Of a stretch of 64,000 bases of DNA, positions 1-11,124 are shown one piece after another. The position numbers and the translations under genes were made by a program. How positions within the stretch are numbered: position 1 is the first letter of the stretch; every line of letters begins with the position of its first letter. Under the pieces are notes generated by a model. It saw only the letters and a program-made list of their open reading frames with translations, searched no databases and was not told the DNA's origin. The stretch comes from Rebecca billardiae RCC1528 (Eukaryota; Haptophyta). The stretch lies in contig OZ251250.1 of assembly GCA_965240325.2 (NCBI GenBank), positions 990,766-1,054,765 on the forward strand. Reading direction: 5' to 3'.

Positions 1-1994
1 GTGCTGCGGCGCTGCGCACCCTTCACGCCGAGCTCCTTGGCGAGCGGGCAGCTCGAGCCGCGCCCCTCACCCTCCGCCGCGCCCGCCGCGCCCTGCGGCA
101 GCAGGCAGCGCACCAGCGCCGCCACCAGGCCGCAGTCAACTGCCGACGAGCCGCCGCCGCCGCCAGCGCCGCCGCCCGCGCCGCCGCCCGCGCCGCCGCC
201 CGCGCCGCCGCCCGCGCCACCGCCCGCGGACGCGGCGTGAACGGGCGGGCGGAGCGCGGCGGCGACGTCCTCGGGGCGTGCGCCCGCGAGCAGCAGCGCC
301 GCGCGCGCCGCCGTGTCCGACGCGTTGCACAGGCACTCCACGCACAGCCCGCTCTCGTCGTCCGCGTACGCCCCGAGCGCGCCGTTCGCCTCCGCCACGT
401 CGCCCTCGTACTCGGCGAGGGCGAGGGCGGCGCCCTGGAGGGGAGGCGCGGCGGCGAGGGCGGCGGCGGAGGTTGCCTCGGAGGCGAAGGCGAGCGCGGG
501 CGAGGAGGGCGGCAGGCCGACCACCGACGACGGCGCGAGCTTCAGCCCGTGCACCGTCGCGCCCGCGCGCGCCATCGCCTCCGCACTCAGCGCCGCGAGC
601 GCGGCGGCCGCGTGCGCGCGCGTCGCGCCGGGCGCGCTCGGCGCCCAGCGGTGCGCGTGCAGGTAGGGTGTGTGCTGCCCGCGCGCCGCGCCGAGCGTCT
701 CGAGCCCGAGCACCGCGCGGAACGGCCGCGCCTCCTCCGAGCCCTCCTCCCCGCCGCCGCGCTGCCTCAGCACCGACTCGAAGGCGCCGGAGGAGCGGCG
801 CGGCGCGGCGCACGGCGGCCGCCACCCGCCGCCCGGCGCGGCGCCGCCGCCTCCGGCACCGCGCGCGTCGCCCTCCGCCGGCGGCGCGGGGCGCTGTGCG
901 CAGCGGAAGGTGGTCATGTCGCGCGCGAGGCGCGTCGAGCCGAGCTGCCCGTACGCCTCGCCGTGGAACAGCGCGAACGCCAGCTGCGAGTGCACGCCGC
1001 CGCCGCCGCCGCCGCCGGCCGCCGCGTCCGCCGCCGGCCGCAGCACCGCCTGGGCCGCCGGCTGGGCGAGTGCAGCGACGGCGCCGACGAGCGCGATCGC
1101 GCCCGAGACGGCGGCCAGCGCGCCCGGCGCCGCGCCCTCGTGGAAGAAGGACGCGGCGTCGAGCGGCGCGGCGAGCAGCACCAGCGGCGCCGCCGGGCGC
1201 GCGCGGCCCGCGCCGCCGCCCGCGCCGCCGCCGCCGCCCGCGCCGGCGGCGGCATCGGCGGGCTCGGAGGCGGCGGCCGAGGGCTCGGGCGGGAGCAGCC
1301 CCCAGACCGACTGGCCGCCGAGCGGCTCGCACGTGCCGGCGGGCAGGCACTCGGCGGCGGAGCCGCGCGCGCGCATCGCGTACCGCAGCTCGACGAGCGG
1401 CGCGTGCGCGAGCGGCACCGAGCCGGCGCGCGCGGGCGCGGCCGCGCCGCCGCGGCCGCGCCGCGCGGCCGCGGCCGCGAGCGCGCGCACGTGCGCCGTG
1501 TCTGCCGGGCTGAGCAGCACGATGGGGAAGCGGAACTCGCGCTCGACGAGGGCGTCGCCCGACGGGTTCCACGCGTGCCCGCGCGCGTCCACCGCCGCCG
1601 ACGCGTGCGAGCTCACGAACGGCCGCTGCTCGGCGGAGGCGCCCTCCGGCGGCGCGTCGCGCGCTACCAGCACCGCCGCCAGCCGCTCGGCGAGCGCGGC
1701 GCTGAGCTTGTCGAGGGTGCTGGCGGAGAAGGCGCGCGCGGGGAGGAGGAGTGCGCGCGGCTCGCCCCACCCGTGCGCCGCGCGCGCCAGCGCCGCCAGC
1801 TCGCCGTCCGCCAGCTCGGCGCCGACGTCGGCTGCGAGCACGTGCAGCGGCGCGCGCACGCCGCCGTGCGGCGTGGCGCAGCCGACCTGCGCGGTGGAGT
1901 TGAGCAGGCGGACGCACGGCGTGGCGTCGAGCACGCGCGACGGTGCCGCGCCGAGCGCCGCGCCCAGCAGCGCGAGCCCGAGCGCGCCCGCCAT
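1..1994 (-). CDS. NCSTN: Nicastrin, gamma-secretase subunit (partial, 3' end beyond window)
   Basis: Type I membrane glycoprotein that acts as substrate gatekeeper of the gamma-secretase complex in the secretory/endosomal system. The frame opens with ATG at 1994-1992 and stays open to base 1, about 664 residues without an intron. An N-terminal signal peptide (MAGALGLALLGAALGAAP) precedes the family's opening motif CVRLLNSTAQVGCAT. Further family blocks follow in order: FRFPIVLLSP, a cysteine-bearing region ending GGQSVWGLLPPEP, LVLLAAPLDAASFF, and FALFHGEAYGQLGSTRL, which matches the DYIGSSRM region of animal nicastrin. The aminopeptidase-like ectodomain is therefore complete; the transmembrane helix must lie outside the window. 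A run of GGGA repeats sits near the visible end. Recognition is by motif order, with low overall identity expected. Confidence 0.85.
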   Translation of the reverse strand, partial: MAGALGLALLGAALGAAPSRVLDATPCVRLLNSTAQVGCATPHGGVRAPLHVLAADVGAELADGELAALARAAHGWGEPRALLLPARAFSASTLDKLSAALAERLAAVLVARDAPPEGASAEQRPFVSSHASAAVDARGHAWNPSGDALVEREFRFPIVLLSPADTAHVRALAAAAARRGRGGAAAPARAGSVPLAHAPLVELRYAMRARGSAAECLPAGTCEPLGGQSVWGLLPPEPSAAASEPADAAAGAGGGGGAGGGAGRARPAAPLVLLAAPLDAASFFHEGAAPGALAAVSGAIALVGAVAALAQPAAQAVLRPAADAAAGGGGGGGVHSQLAFALFHGEAYGQLGSTRLARDMTTFRCAQRPAPPAEGDARGAGGGGAAPGGGWRPPCAAPRRSSGAFESVLRQRGGGEEGSEEARPFRAVLGLETLGAARGQHTPYLHAHRWAPSAPGATRAHAAAALAALSAEAMARAGATVHGLKLAPSSVVGLPPSSPALAFASEATSAAALAAAPPLQGAALALAEYEGDVAEANGALGAYADDESGLCVECLCNASDTAARAALLLAGARPEDVAAALRPPVHAASAGGGAGGGAGGGAGGGAGGGAGGGGGSSAVDCGLVAALVRCLLPQGAAGAAEGEGRGSSCPLAKELGVKGAQRRS

Positions 1995-2304
1995 CGCGAG
2001 GTGCCGCGCGCGGGGCGGCCGAGCGGGGCAGCGAGCGAGGGGGGCGGCGGCCCTCGTCGCGCGCGCTGATTTGGGCCCGCGCCGCCATTTTCAATTTTCA
2101 AAGGGTCAAATAAACTCATCGTCATCAATAAAGAATCATTTTGATGACGACCATGATTTTCTCGCGCGCGCTGCCGTCATGCCGTGCTCGGTGAGCCTGC
2201 GCGCCGCGGCCCTCGAGCCTGCCTCGACGGCTCAAGCTACATGCAGCGTGAGCGGCGGCGCAGCTGCAACGCTCGCGCTCCGCCCGCACGCCCGAGCCAA
2301 CCGC
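1995..2304. other. Intergenic between nicastrin start and GPHR stop
   Basis: About 310 bases upstream of nicastrin and downstream of the same-strand GPHR gene. It contains a locally AT-rich patch at 2088-2165, unlike the surrounding DNA, where nicastrin promoter elements and the GPHR 3' end would be expected. I see no gene here. Confidence 0.4.
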
Positions 2305-3523
2305 TCAGAGCGCCTTGTCGCGGTACGCGCCGCCGCCCACCACCGGCGAGCCCAGCCCGCCGCCCGCCGCCGCCGCGTACGCGCCGCCGCCCCCGTGGCC
2401 GTGCCTCTCGTTGGCGAGCGCGTGCACGCCCAGCATGCCCATCGACAGCAGCGCGGAGGAGAGGAAGAGCGCGTCGAAGGCGCGGTGGTAGAAGGTGAAG
2501 TCGAGGCCCTCGCCCAGCGCCTGCGTGAGCAGCGCGCGGTACCGCGCCGGCAGCGCCATCCGCAGCAGCAGCGCCGACGCGATGAAGTACGCCCCCATCA
2601 ACCAGGCCGTGCCCAGCGCCAACTGCTGCGCCCACAGCGCGCCGCCGCCGCGCCCCGCAAACGCGCGCCGCAGCTGCTGCAGGAAGGAGCGCGTGGAGGA
2701 GACCATCAGCACCGTGACGAAGAGGAAGGAGAGCGCCTGCGACAGCCCGTCGTCCGCGCGCGCGCCCGCGCCCGCCGCGCCCGCCGAGCCACCGGCGGCG
2801 TCGGTGGCGCTCGGCTCGGCGCCGGCAGCGGCGGTGGCAGCCGCCGCGACGCCCGCCGCCGCCTCGGCCGCCGCCTCGAGCGCCGCCACCGCCGCCGCGC
2901 CGCCGCCCTGCACGGCTGCACTGCCCACGCCGCCGCCGCCGCCGGCGGCGGCGGCGGCGGCGGCGCCGCGGCCCAGCCCTCCCCCCAGCCTCCCCCTCAG
3001 CTCCGAGATGCGCGTCACCGCGTCCACGCCGGGCGCGCTCCGCCGCCACACGCCCAGCGCCGCGCGGCCCACGCGCACGGCGCACACCGCGGAGAATGCG
3101 TAGCTGAAGACCGCCATCGTGCGGCCGGCGGCGCTGTGCTGGAAGACGAGGCGCGCGGCCTCGGTGCGCACCTCGGCGAGGTCGGCGAACAGCGCGGCCG
3201 CCATCTCCGACAGCGTCGCGGCGTCCGCCTCCGCCGCGCCGATCCGCGCGTCGAGCGCACGCAGCGCGGCCGAGGGCGGCGCGCGCCGGCCTCCGCCTCG
3301 GCCGCCGTCCGCCGCGGCGCGCGCGCCGAGCCAGCGCAGCGCGCGCTCCGCCCACCGCCATCCGCCGCCGGCCTCGGCGGCCTCGGCGGCCTCGGCGCGC
3401 TTGGCGCCGCCAGCGCCAACCGGCGAGGCGGCCGCCGCCAGCTCCTCCCGCCGTGCGCGCGCGCGCGCCGCAGCGGCGGCGGCGGCGGCGTCGGCGTGCG
3501 CGATCGTCGCGGCCGCGTGCCGC

Positions 3524-3554
<31 letters not shown>

Positions 3555-4825
3555 TGTTGGCCGCTGCCGCGCCCGAGCCGCCGCCGTCGCGCGCGGCCTG
3601 CCGCCGCCGCTGCGCGCGCAGCACCGCCAGCTGCCTCCGCCTCGCCGCCGTCGACTCGACCGCCTGCAGCAGCCTGCGCTCCAGCGTGCACACCTCGTGC
3701 CTGCGGGCAGGGCGCCGTGCGCGCGTGTGTGCGCGCAGCGCGGCGGGCGCGGCGGCGGCGGGCGGCGCGCAGCGGCGGCGGGCCGCAGGCCGCGAGCGGG
3801 GGCGGGCGCGCGCGCGTGAGCGGGCGGCGGGCGGGCGTCTCACGCGCGCGCGCGCCGCGCCGCGCTCGCTCGCGCGCGCTGCACATCCGCGCGCACGCGC
3901 ACGCGTGCGGCTGTGCGCGCTGCACGGGCGCGCCGGACTCCCCCGGACCCGCCCGGACTGCCCCGGACGGGCGGGCGCGCCGGACGCACCAGCCGACTGG
4001 CCTGAGGCCGCGCCGCAGAGCCGTGTACACCCACTGCGCGCTGCCGTAGCCGGCGAGGAGGGCGACGACGGAGACGCCGATCACGCCGATCAGCGCGGTG
4101 GCGCGGTGCTGCACCGCGCCCAGGCTCACGCCGCCCGCCGCCGCCCACGCCGCGGCGCGCTCCGCGCCCGAGGCGGCGGCGGCGGCTGCGGCGGCCGGCG
4201 GCGCAACCGGCGGCGCGGCCGCGCCCGGCGGCGCGTCCACTGCGGCGTCCACTGTGGCGTCCACTGTGGCGTCCACTGTCAGCCGCGCGCCGGCGGTGGC
4301 GAGGGCGATGGCACAGAGCGCGCTCGTGTGCAGCACGAGCGCGGCGAGCGCGGAGACCACGCCCCGCCGCGCCGTGATCCGCAGCGAGTCGTACAGCCAC
4401 AGGTGCAGCTGGTACGTCGGCAGCGCACCGCCCAGCACGCACAGAAGCAGCCGCACGTGAGCGCGCAGGCAGGCGAGCCGGGACGGGCGCGCGAGCAGGT
4501 CGAGCACCTCGAGCACGACGAGGTGGAGCATGCCGAGCGAGAGCGCCAGCGTCAGCGCGAACGCGCCCTGCACCGCCTTGCGCTTCACCTGCGGGTGTGC
4601 GCCGCGGGCGTGCGCGCGGCGGCACGTTGGCGCCGGCGCGCGCGCCGCGCACGTCGGCGCCGGCGCGCGCGCGCGGCGGCGTGGCCAGCGGCGGCGGCGC
4701 GCGCGCACCTCGTAGTCGCGGAAGAGGCTCAGCCGGAAGAAGTGCCACCCGCCGGCGAAGAACAAGCAGTCCACCGCCGCGACGAGCGCACAGTCCCACG
4801 CGCGCACGCCGGTGGCAGCCGCCAT
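2305..4825 (-). CDS. GPHR: Golgi pH regulator / GPR89-GTG family membrane protein
   Basis: Multi-pass Golgi/ER anion-channel-type protein involved in acidifying the secretory pathway. Three exons: 4825-4709, 4588-3990 and 3700-2305, giving 703 residues. Phases match at both joins (0, then 2, the split codon becoming Trp). The N-terminus has a first transmembrane helix followed by LFRDYE joined to VKRKAVQGAF, as in animal GPHR. Exon 2 carries VIGVSVVALLAGYGSAQWVY, and exon 3 opens with the hallmark CTLERRLLQ before a coiled segment. The C-terminal helices include SFLFVTVLMVSSTRSFLQQL and LTQALGEGLDFTFYHRAFDA, matching the family's C-terminal domain. Odd features are long Gly/Ala insertions in the loops and a small Val-Asp-Ala-Thr repeat encoded by a 12-bp DNA repeat near 4245-4280. 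The start is the ATG just before the first helix. Confidence 0.9.
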
Positions 4826-5058
4826 CGTGAGAGCCGAGTGCCGCCGCTCGCAAGCTGCAGCCCCGCCCAGCTGGACCGGGAGCGCTGGGGGAGGCCGCTC
4901 AGCAGACCTGGATGCACAGCTGTGGAGCACAGACGCTGCAGCGCCGGATTTCTGGGCCGGGCGTGCGCCGGACAGGGCTGTTTTGCCGTTGGCCTCTTTC
5001 CAACTCCCGTTTGACCGCCGTCGCAACACCGCGCGCGACGAAGCCCCCGGCGCTCGCG
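4826..5058. promoter_or_regulatory. Candidate bidirectional promoter
   Basis: 233 bases separate the start codons of the minus-strand GPHR gene and the plus-strand low-complexity protein. The stretch 4970-5030 is less GC-rich than its surroundings and has short pyrimidine runs. No TATA-like box stands out. The assignment rests only on the head-to-head arrangement. Confidence 0.35.
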
Positions 5059-7325
5059 ATGATGGACTCGGCGCTGCCGCTGGACGACGAGCTGTTCGTG
5101 CCCGTGCGCGTGCTCAGCGCGCAGATCCAAGCGCTCGAGCGCGGCGTCGCCGCGCTGCGCGCGCGCAGCCCGCGCCGCGCCTCGCCCTCGCCCTCGCCCT
5201 CGCCCTCGTCCGCCCGCTCCGCGCACTCCGCCCTCTCGACGCCGCCCGCGCCGGGCACGCTGCGCCGCGCGGGCGGCGCGGCGCACGACGAGGCGTGGGA
5301 GGAGCTCGTCCTCTCGCGCGTGCGCACGCTCCTCCGCCGGCGCCAGGCCACCGCCTCGCGAGCTGACGGCCGAGATTCAATCTCGACCGCCGACCATGGC
5401 CGAGATGCAATCTCCAAGATCGACCGCTACCTCGCGCAGGTGCGGCTCACGAGCGGCTCCTACTCGGCTGGCGCGCACTTGCCGCGCGAGCCCTCCGCGG
5501 GCTCGTCGCCGACGGACTCGGCGGCGAGCAGCTCGCTGGCCGGCGCGTCGGCGCAAGCGCCCTCGGCGCCCGCGACCGCCGCGCGCGCCGCGCCGCGCGC
5601 GCCGCCGACGAGCCCGCCGGCCGACTCGGCCGCAGCCGCCGCGCATGCCGCCGACGGCGCGCCCGGTGAGACCGCGCTCGAGCGCTCGCCCGGCCTCGAC
5701 CGCCTCCTCTCGCGCATCTGCGACGGCCCGGCCTCCGCGCCGCCGCGCGCCGGCTGCCCCGTCCGCGCACCAGCGCCGAGCACAGAAGCGGCCGCAGCGG
5801 GCGCGCGCCGCGCGGACGGCGTTGGCAGCGCGGCTGCTGCCGCCGGTGGCGCGCGCAGCCCGCGGGCACAGCCGGCGCGTGACGAGGCCGGCGTCACACC
5901 GCGCTCAGCGCCGCGCGCGCTCGGCGGCGCGCCGCAGCTGCGCGTCGAGCCCGCCTCGCCGCCGCGCGCGTCGCCTGCTCCAGCCCGCGCGGTGCGGTGC
6001 GCGCCCGGCCTGGGCCTCGGCCTCAGCCCCTCGCCCGCGCCGCCGTCGGCCGAGCGTGCCGACGCCGAGCGCGCGGCCGGCGCGCGCGCTGCGCGGCCCG
6101 CGGCGGCGGTCTCGCCGGCGGTCGTCGTCGCGCTGGGCGCGCGGCTCGAGGCGGCCCGCGCCGAGCTGGACGCGGCGCAGCCCGCGCCGCCCGCGCCGCC
6201 CGCGCCGCCCGCGCCGCCCGCGCCGCCGGGCGCCGCCGCGGTCGCGCCGCGCGTCGTCCGGGCACTGGGCTCTCGGCTCGAGGCGGTCCGGGCCGAGCTG
6301 GAGGGCGCGGCGGGGGAGGGGGCGGGCGGGGAGGTAGCCGTGGGCGTGGGCGCGCTGGGAGGCGCCGTCGGCGTGCCGACTGCCTGGGGGGAGGCCGAGC
6401 CGGCGGCCGAGCGGCGGTGGCGCTCCGCTGAGCCCCAGTGCACGGCGGGCGCGCTGCCGCCGACGCAGCAGCGTGCCGCCACCGGTGCCAAGCCAGCCGC
6501 CAGCCCGGCCGGTGTGGGCGCACACGGCGCCGACTCTCAGCCGGCGCGTGCGCTGGGCGTGCTCACCGCCGCGCGCGCGCAGCGCCAGCCGCCGCCGCCG
6601 CCGCCGCGCCCGCCGTCGCGCCAGCCGCCGCGCCAGCCGCCGCCCCAGCCGCCCCCGGCATGCGCTCGTGGCGAGCCGGCCAGCCCGCGCGCGCCCGTGG
6701 CAGCGGCGGGCAGCGGCGCGGCCTGCGCTCCAGCGAGCCCGGCGGCGCGCTCGCCGCCCGGCGCACTGGCAGCAGCGCCTGCCGCCGCGCCGCCCGGCGC
6801 CGATCCTGCCGAGTGCGCCAGCAGCAACCTGCTGTGGGGGCTGTGCGCGCCACGCGCGCGCCTGCGCCATGCGCGCCTGCGCCCGGCGCGACGCGCTCCG
6901 CCGCCTCCCGCGCGCGCCAGGCCTCGGCTCCGGCGTGGCGCGCCCAGGGGCCTCACGCGCCGCCTTGCGACGCCGCGCCCCCGCGTGGCCCCGCGCGCCC
7001 GCCGCCCCGACCCCGCGCCCGTGCGCACAGGAGCCCGATCCCCTCCGGAGCGCACAGCAGCGCGGTCTCAGCCGCGGCCTCGCCGCTGGGGCCGCCCGCA
7101 CACGGGGGCGCGGCCGCGCACCGCGTCTCGCCCGCACGCCCGGAGCGGGGGTCCGCTGGCGACGTGGCGGGGCGCAGCGGGGCCGAGGGTGGCGCGCGGC
7201 GCGCGGCCGCGGGCTCGGCCGCGCGCGACGCGCGCGGTGGCCGCAGGTGGGCGCAGCAGCTGCAGCCCAGCGCAGCCACGCCACCCGCGCATTCTGCCGC
7301 CGCGCGCGCGCGCCCGCCGGCGGCC

Positions 7326-7360
<35 letters not shown>

Positions 7361-8033
7361 CACCTCCGCATCGCCCGCCGGATCCGCGGCTGGCGGCGCG
7401 CGGCCGGCACACTCAGGCGTGGGCGCGCCCTCTGCCGCGCGCGCCGCCCGGCCCTCGCCCTCAACCTCGCCTGGCGCGCGCGCGCCGCCCGCTCGCGGCG
7501 CGCAGCCGCAGCGGCCGGCAGCTGCCGCGAGTGCGCGCGCGCGCGCGGCGCGTGCCACCGGCTCGCCGCACTCGGCCGCGCGCCAGCGCCCCTCTCCGCC
7601 GCCCGCGCTCGTGCCGGCTGCCGCCACCGGCCCGCCCACGCGCGTGCCGCCGCGCGCCGTCCCCGCCGCCGTGCTCGGCGCAGTGGCGGGCGCGCTGCAC
7701 CGCATCGATCGCGCGAGCGCCGCCCCGGGCGGCCCTGCGGCCGCGGACGAGGGCGGGGGCGCTGGCGGCTACTGGGCGGCGTGGGCGGCCGAGCTGGGGG
7801 CGGCCGGGGCGCAGCCGCCGCGATCCGAGCCACGTGCAGGCGCGTCCGAGGGCGCGCCTCCGGTGCCGTCAGACGAGCAGGGCGGCGGCGCAGCCAGTGC
7901 CGCGCCAGCCGAGGGCGCTGTGCCCGCGCCGATTGACGCGCCCTTGGCGCAGGCGCCGCAGGCAGCGCAGCGGCCGTCACGTCGGCGCGCGCTCTTTCCT
8001 GCCGAGCAGGGCCGCGGCGGGCGTGCCACCTGA
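5059..8033 (+). CDS. Hypothetical low-complexity protein, two exons
   Basis: I do not recognise this protein. Model: exon 1 5059-6842, exon 2 7031-8033, intron GTGCGC...GCACAG in phase 2, giving 928 residues. The first ~110 residues look like ordered sequence (LDDELFVPVRVLSAQIQALE; later AISKIDRYLAQVRL). The rest is Ala/Pro/Arg-rich. Two related short helices occur mid-protein, LGARLEAARAEL and LGSRLEAVRAEL, separated by a Pro-Ala spacer. The C-terminal region has VLGAVAGALHRIDRA, an acidic patch, and ends near SRRRALFPAEQGRGGRAT. A scaffold or disordered regulator is possible. The start is the first of two adjacent ATGs. The intron is inferred from its donor/acceptor form and the frame change, so exon 2's frame is less certain than exon 1. 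Confidence 0.5.
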
Positions 8034-8414
8034 CAAGCGCTGCGCAGCCTCATAGTTGTGAGTTGGCCGCCGCCGACACGTGGCGGTGGCCATGCCGGTT
8101 ACTCGCCCGCCGTCCGCGCTGACGCCGCCGCGCGGCGCGGCACTCACTGCACTGCTGGCGGTGATGAGTGCTGCTCGAGTCGGCATCGTCGCCCTTGGCG
8201 CCGCGTTCGTCAATGACGTAGTCTAAGTCATGGATCACACTACTACTGTGCCACAGCTTCGGGCCAGTACCGCACGTCGCCAATGACGAGGGCGATAATG
8301 TCATCATTGCATGATCGTACTTCATCGATAATTCGATATATATATAAACTGTGCCCTGGCGGGCGGGGGGGTCGGCGGGCCGTGCCAGTGCTGTCGCAAT
8401 GTATAGTATGCGCA
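8034..8414. other. Intergenic, AT-richer
   Basis: Downstream of the low-complexity gene. Base composition drops to near 50% GC around 8220-8350, with a short TA run at 8335-8346. I see no gene; it probably belongs to the repeat-rich interval that follows. Confidence 0.4.
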
Positions 8415-9570
8415 TCAGCGAGGCCCATACCCACGAGGTAATGTGCAGCACGCGGGGCGGGGCGGGTAGCCCGTTGCTCCGCGCGAGCGCGGGTACGCGC
8501 TGTATGTGCCGCATGTCGACCGCGATGGCGTAATCGAGCGCCTCGCCGCCGACGAAGCCGCCAGAGTAGATGGCATCATGTGCATGTCCTCCTGCCGCCA
8601 GCTGAGAGCGGTCGTCGCGAGGATGCTTGCCGATGTCCGCTCCAGGAGAGTGGGCAAGCGCTGCTCACGCGGGCACACGAATCGCAGCGCATCCGTCACC
8701 GGCGTGACGACTTCCGCCTCGTCCCGCAGCGCCTGCGCCATGGACGAGGATGGCGCGGCGATGTTGCATGCTCGACGTTTCATCTCTCTGCGGATGGCAT
8801 CACGGGCTTGTCTGTGTCGCGCTGCGGCGAGGGTCGCCAACTCGCGATGACGCGGTTGCTGCCACGGCGACAGACCCGGGAGGTGCGTCCGCTGCGCGTC
8901 GTACGCCGTTGGCGCTGCGCTTCCGTCGCATTGGTCACCGTCGACGCCATGCAGGCCGGACGTGGGCTTCGGCTGAGGGACCGGACCGCGAGCAATGACT
9001 GAGTCCGGTGCGCGGATTCCGGCGATCGAGTTCAGAAGGCCGCGCCAAATCTTGCGTCGCGTGCGATGGCGCTTCCCGCCCGCGAGACGCCTCGTGATGA
9101 GGGCTTTCTCGCACCGAGCCCGACGCGCGACGGTGGATCGCGCGAGGCGGTCATCGTGCGCAGCGCATGATGCTATGGCCGGTGCGAGCTTTCGACGTGC
9201 ACGTCGGGCGAGGATCGCCCCAGGTCGCACGATCGTGTCGACGCGCCGAGCGTACCGCTCCAAACGCGTCGATTTAGCCCCCGTTCGACCTGCACGCGAG
9301 ACGACGAGGGCAGCAATCGCGAATCGGGCGAAAACCCCCCTCGGGAGTCTTCTCACGATGTCCGCGCCGGCGTTGGATTCGGCGCGCGCCGCCCATGCGC
9401 TCCGCGCCATGCGTCTGTTGTTTTCGGCCGAGCGTCCCCAGTGGGAGCTGCGAGGGCGCCCGGTAGTGAGCGAGGCGATTTTCTTTTCTTGGCGAGGCGA
9501 TTTTATTTTTTATTTTCTTTTTCTTATCTTTTTCCCGGGCACTACAAGGGGCGGACCTACGGCCCGCCAT
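8415..9570 (-). mobile_element. Degraded DNA-transposon-like element, one terminal repeat visible
   Basis: The right end (about 9480-9570) matches the terminal inverted repeats of the small element at 15001-15381: ATGGCGGGCCGTAGGTCCGCC read inward, then a purine-rich tract and GAAAATCGC. Homology to that small element continues inward to about 9305 (minus-strand reading CACTGGGGACGCTCGGCCGA, then a stretch translating as MARSAWAARAESNAGAD). Beyond that point the sequence is unique to this copy, so it looks like the longer relative. A minus-strand frame 9410-8415 is open but matches nothing I know. A second frame around 8525-8665 reads like a real but broken protein (GGFVGGEALDYAIAVDMRH). The opposite terminal repeat is not found, so the left boundary is uncertain. 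Confidence 0.5.
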
Positions 9571-10116
9571 ATATTAACGACGTGGTATGCAACGGGCAAG
9601 CGTCAGAGTAAGCAAGCTGTAGCAGCAGATCGAGCAGCAGAGACAAACACCAGGATCAGCGCTCCTCGCCGTCGTCCCCCCCCTCCCCCCCCTCGTAGCC
9701 GCCCATCACTCCATCGCCGAGCGGAAGCTCGACGCACCGTCTGGCGTCGACGCGCGCGCGCCACCGGCACCGCGGTGGTCGCGGTGCCACGCGTCTGTCA
9801 AGCCGTCGTCTCGAAGTAGTCGTCGTACGCAGCGCCCCCGCGGGCGCGTGCCCCCGGGCGCACGTGCGCCATGCGCGCGCGGGCGATGGGCATCTTGGCC
9901 TGGCCACGCAGGCAGCGCATGCCCAGCTCGCGCCGCATGGTGCCGAGCAGCGCGCCGGCTCGGCGGCGGGGCGCGAGGGCGCGCCTGAGGCGCCGGCGCG
10001 CCACGTGTCCCGCCCCATCAGCTTGGCGATCTTCTTGAGGGTGAGGTCGGCCACCTCCGCGCTCCACTCGCCGAACGCCCCCACGACAATCGGGACGATC
10101 GCGGGGAAGGTGTCCA
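9571..10116 (-). mobile_element. 5'-truncated retroelement copy 1
   Basis: Nearly identical to the 3' part of the larger copy at 15611-17531. It carries the last ~110 codons (FPAIVPIVVGAFGEWSAEV region, with small frame-breaking indels) and the same 3' untranslated tail, ending in minus-strand sense GCATACCACGTCGTTAATAT. Homology stops abruptly at about 10116, the 5' truncation point. The 3' terminus abuts the DNA-element terminal repeat exactly at 9570/9571, so it inserted at or within that end. Confidence 0.8.
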
Positions 10117-10156
10117 TTTATTATATTGATACCGGATGAACTCTCAGCTGCTGCTA

Positions 10157-10353
10157 TTATATTAACGACGTGGTATGCAACGGGCAGGCGTCAGAGTCAG
10201 CAAGCTGTAGCAGCAGATCGAGCAGCAGTAGTATTATTTTTAATAATAATAATATATAATATATATATTATATATATATAACAATCCAGCAGGAGCCAGG
10301 ATCAGCGCTCTTCGACGTCGCCCATCACTCCATCGCCGAGCGGAAGCTCGACG
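10157..10353 (-). mobile_element. 5'-truncated retroelement copy 2, interrupted
   Basis: A third, very short copy of the same retroelement tail. It begins with the shared terminus (ATTAACGACGTGGTATGCAA on the plus strand) and runs about 70 bases. It is interrupted by an AT-rich palindromic stretch at 10231-10284, then resumes to the last coding codons (GCGGAAGCTCGACG). It lies just downstream of the minus-strand secreted-protein gene. Confidence 0.75.
10231..10284. repeat. AT-rich, partly palindromic simple repeat
   Basis: Composed almost only of A and T, with TATA and AATAAT units that can fold back on themselves. It splits retroelement copy 2 and stands out sharply against the GC-rich background. 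Confidence 0.8.
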
Positions 10354-10381
10354 ATATGTAATGCTGCTGGCGGCCCGCGCG

Positions 10382-11042
10382 TCACGGCTCGCCCGGCCGC
10401 GCCGGCCACACGGAATTCCCACTCATGGCGCACGGGCCGACCTGGCTGGCGGTGAACAGCACCGCAGGGCCGCCGGGCGGCGTCTGCGTCGTGAGCACCT
10501 TCAGCACGGCGCCGGTGGACAGGGTAGACACCGTCATCGTTCGTCGCCGTTCGATCCCTTCGTAGTTCGGCGCGCGGCTGAATCGGCTGAAGCGACGGCG
10601 TCTGAAGCGGTTGCTTAAGGTGCTGTGATGATGGAGGGTCCAGTTGGGCCCTCGCCCGCGTGGCCCAAGTTGCTGCGATCCCCGACGTCGCCGTGCCAGT
10701 CGTAGCGACGGCGCTGCGCGAGTCGCGATCGCGAGCGCGCGCGCGCGGGGCGAAGCGTGCGTGAGTGGCTGTGCCCGGCCCGACGGCGGCAAGCGGCATG
10801 GCCGCCGCAGGACAGGAGCCAGCCGGCGGACGGCCCGGGACGCGCGGACGGCGCGGCACGGCGACGCGGGCGCGCACCCAGACTTTGCAGAGCATGCGGT
10901 TGCACTTTGGTGGCGAGGGCGGCGGCGGCGGCGAAGGCGGCGGCGAGGGCGGTGGCGAGGGTGGCGGGGGCGGCGGGCTCTTCGTCGAAGGTGGCGGCGG
11001 CGAGGGCGGCGGCAAGGGCGAGGGGCTCGGCGGCGGCGGGCT

Positions 11043-11076
<34 letters not shown>

Positions 11077-11090
11077 GGCGGCGGCGGGCT

Positions 11091-11124
<34 letters not shown>

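Noticed and set aside
670-3819. Plus-strand open frame of over 1,000 codons across nicastrin and GPHR
   Set aside because: It is antisense to two well-supported genes, has only Ala/Arg/Ser-rich composition and no domain. High GC keeps all frames open.
8415-9410. 331-codon minus-strand frame in the degraded DNA element as an intact transposase
   Set aside because: No DDE, Tyr or other transposase motif is visible, and a different frame nearby looks more protein-like, so I call the element degraded rather than coding.
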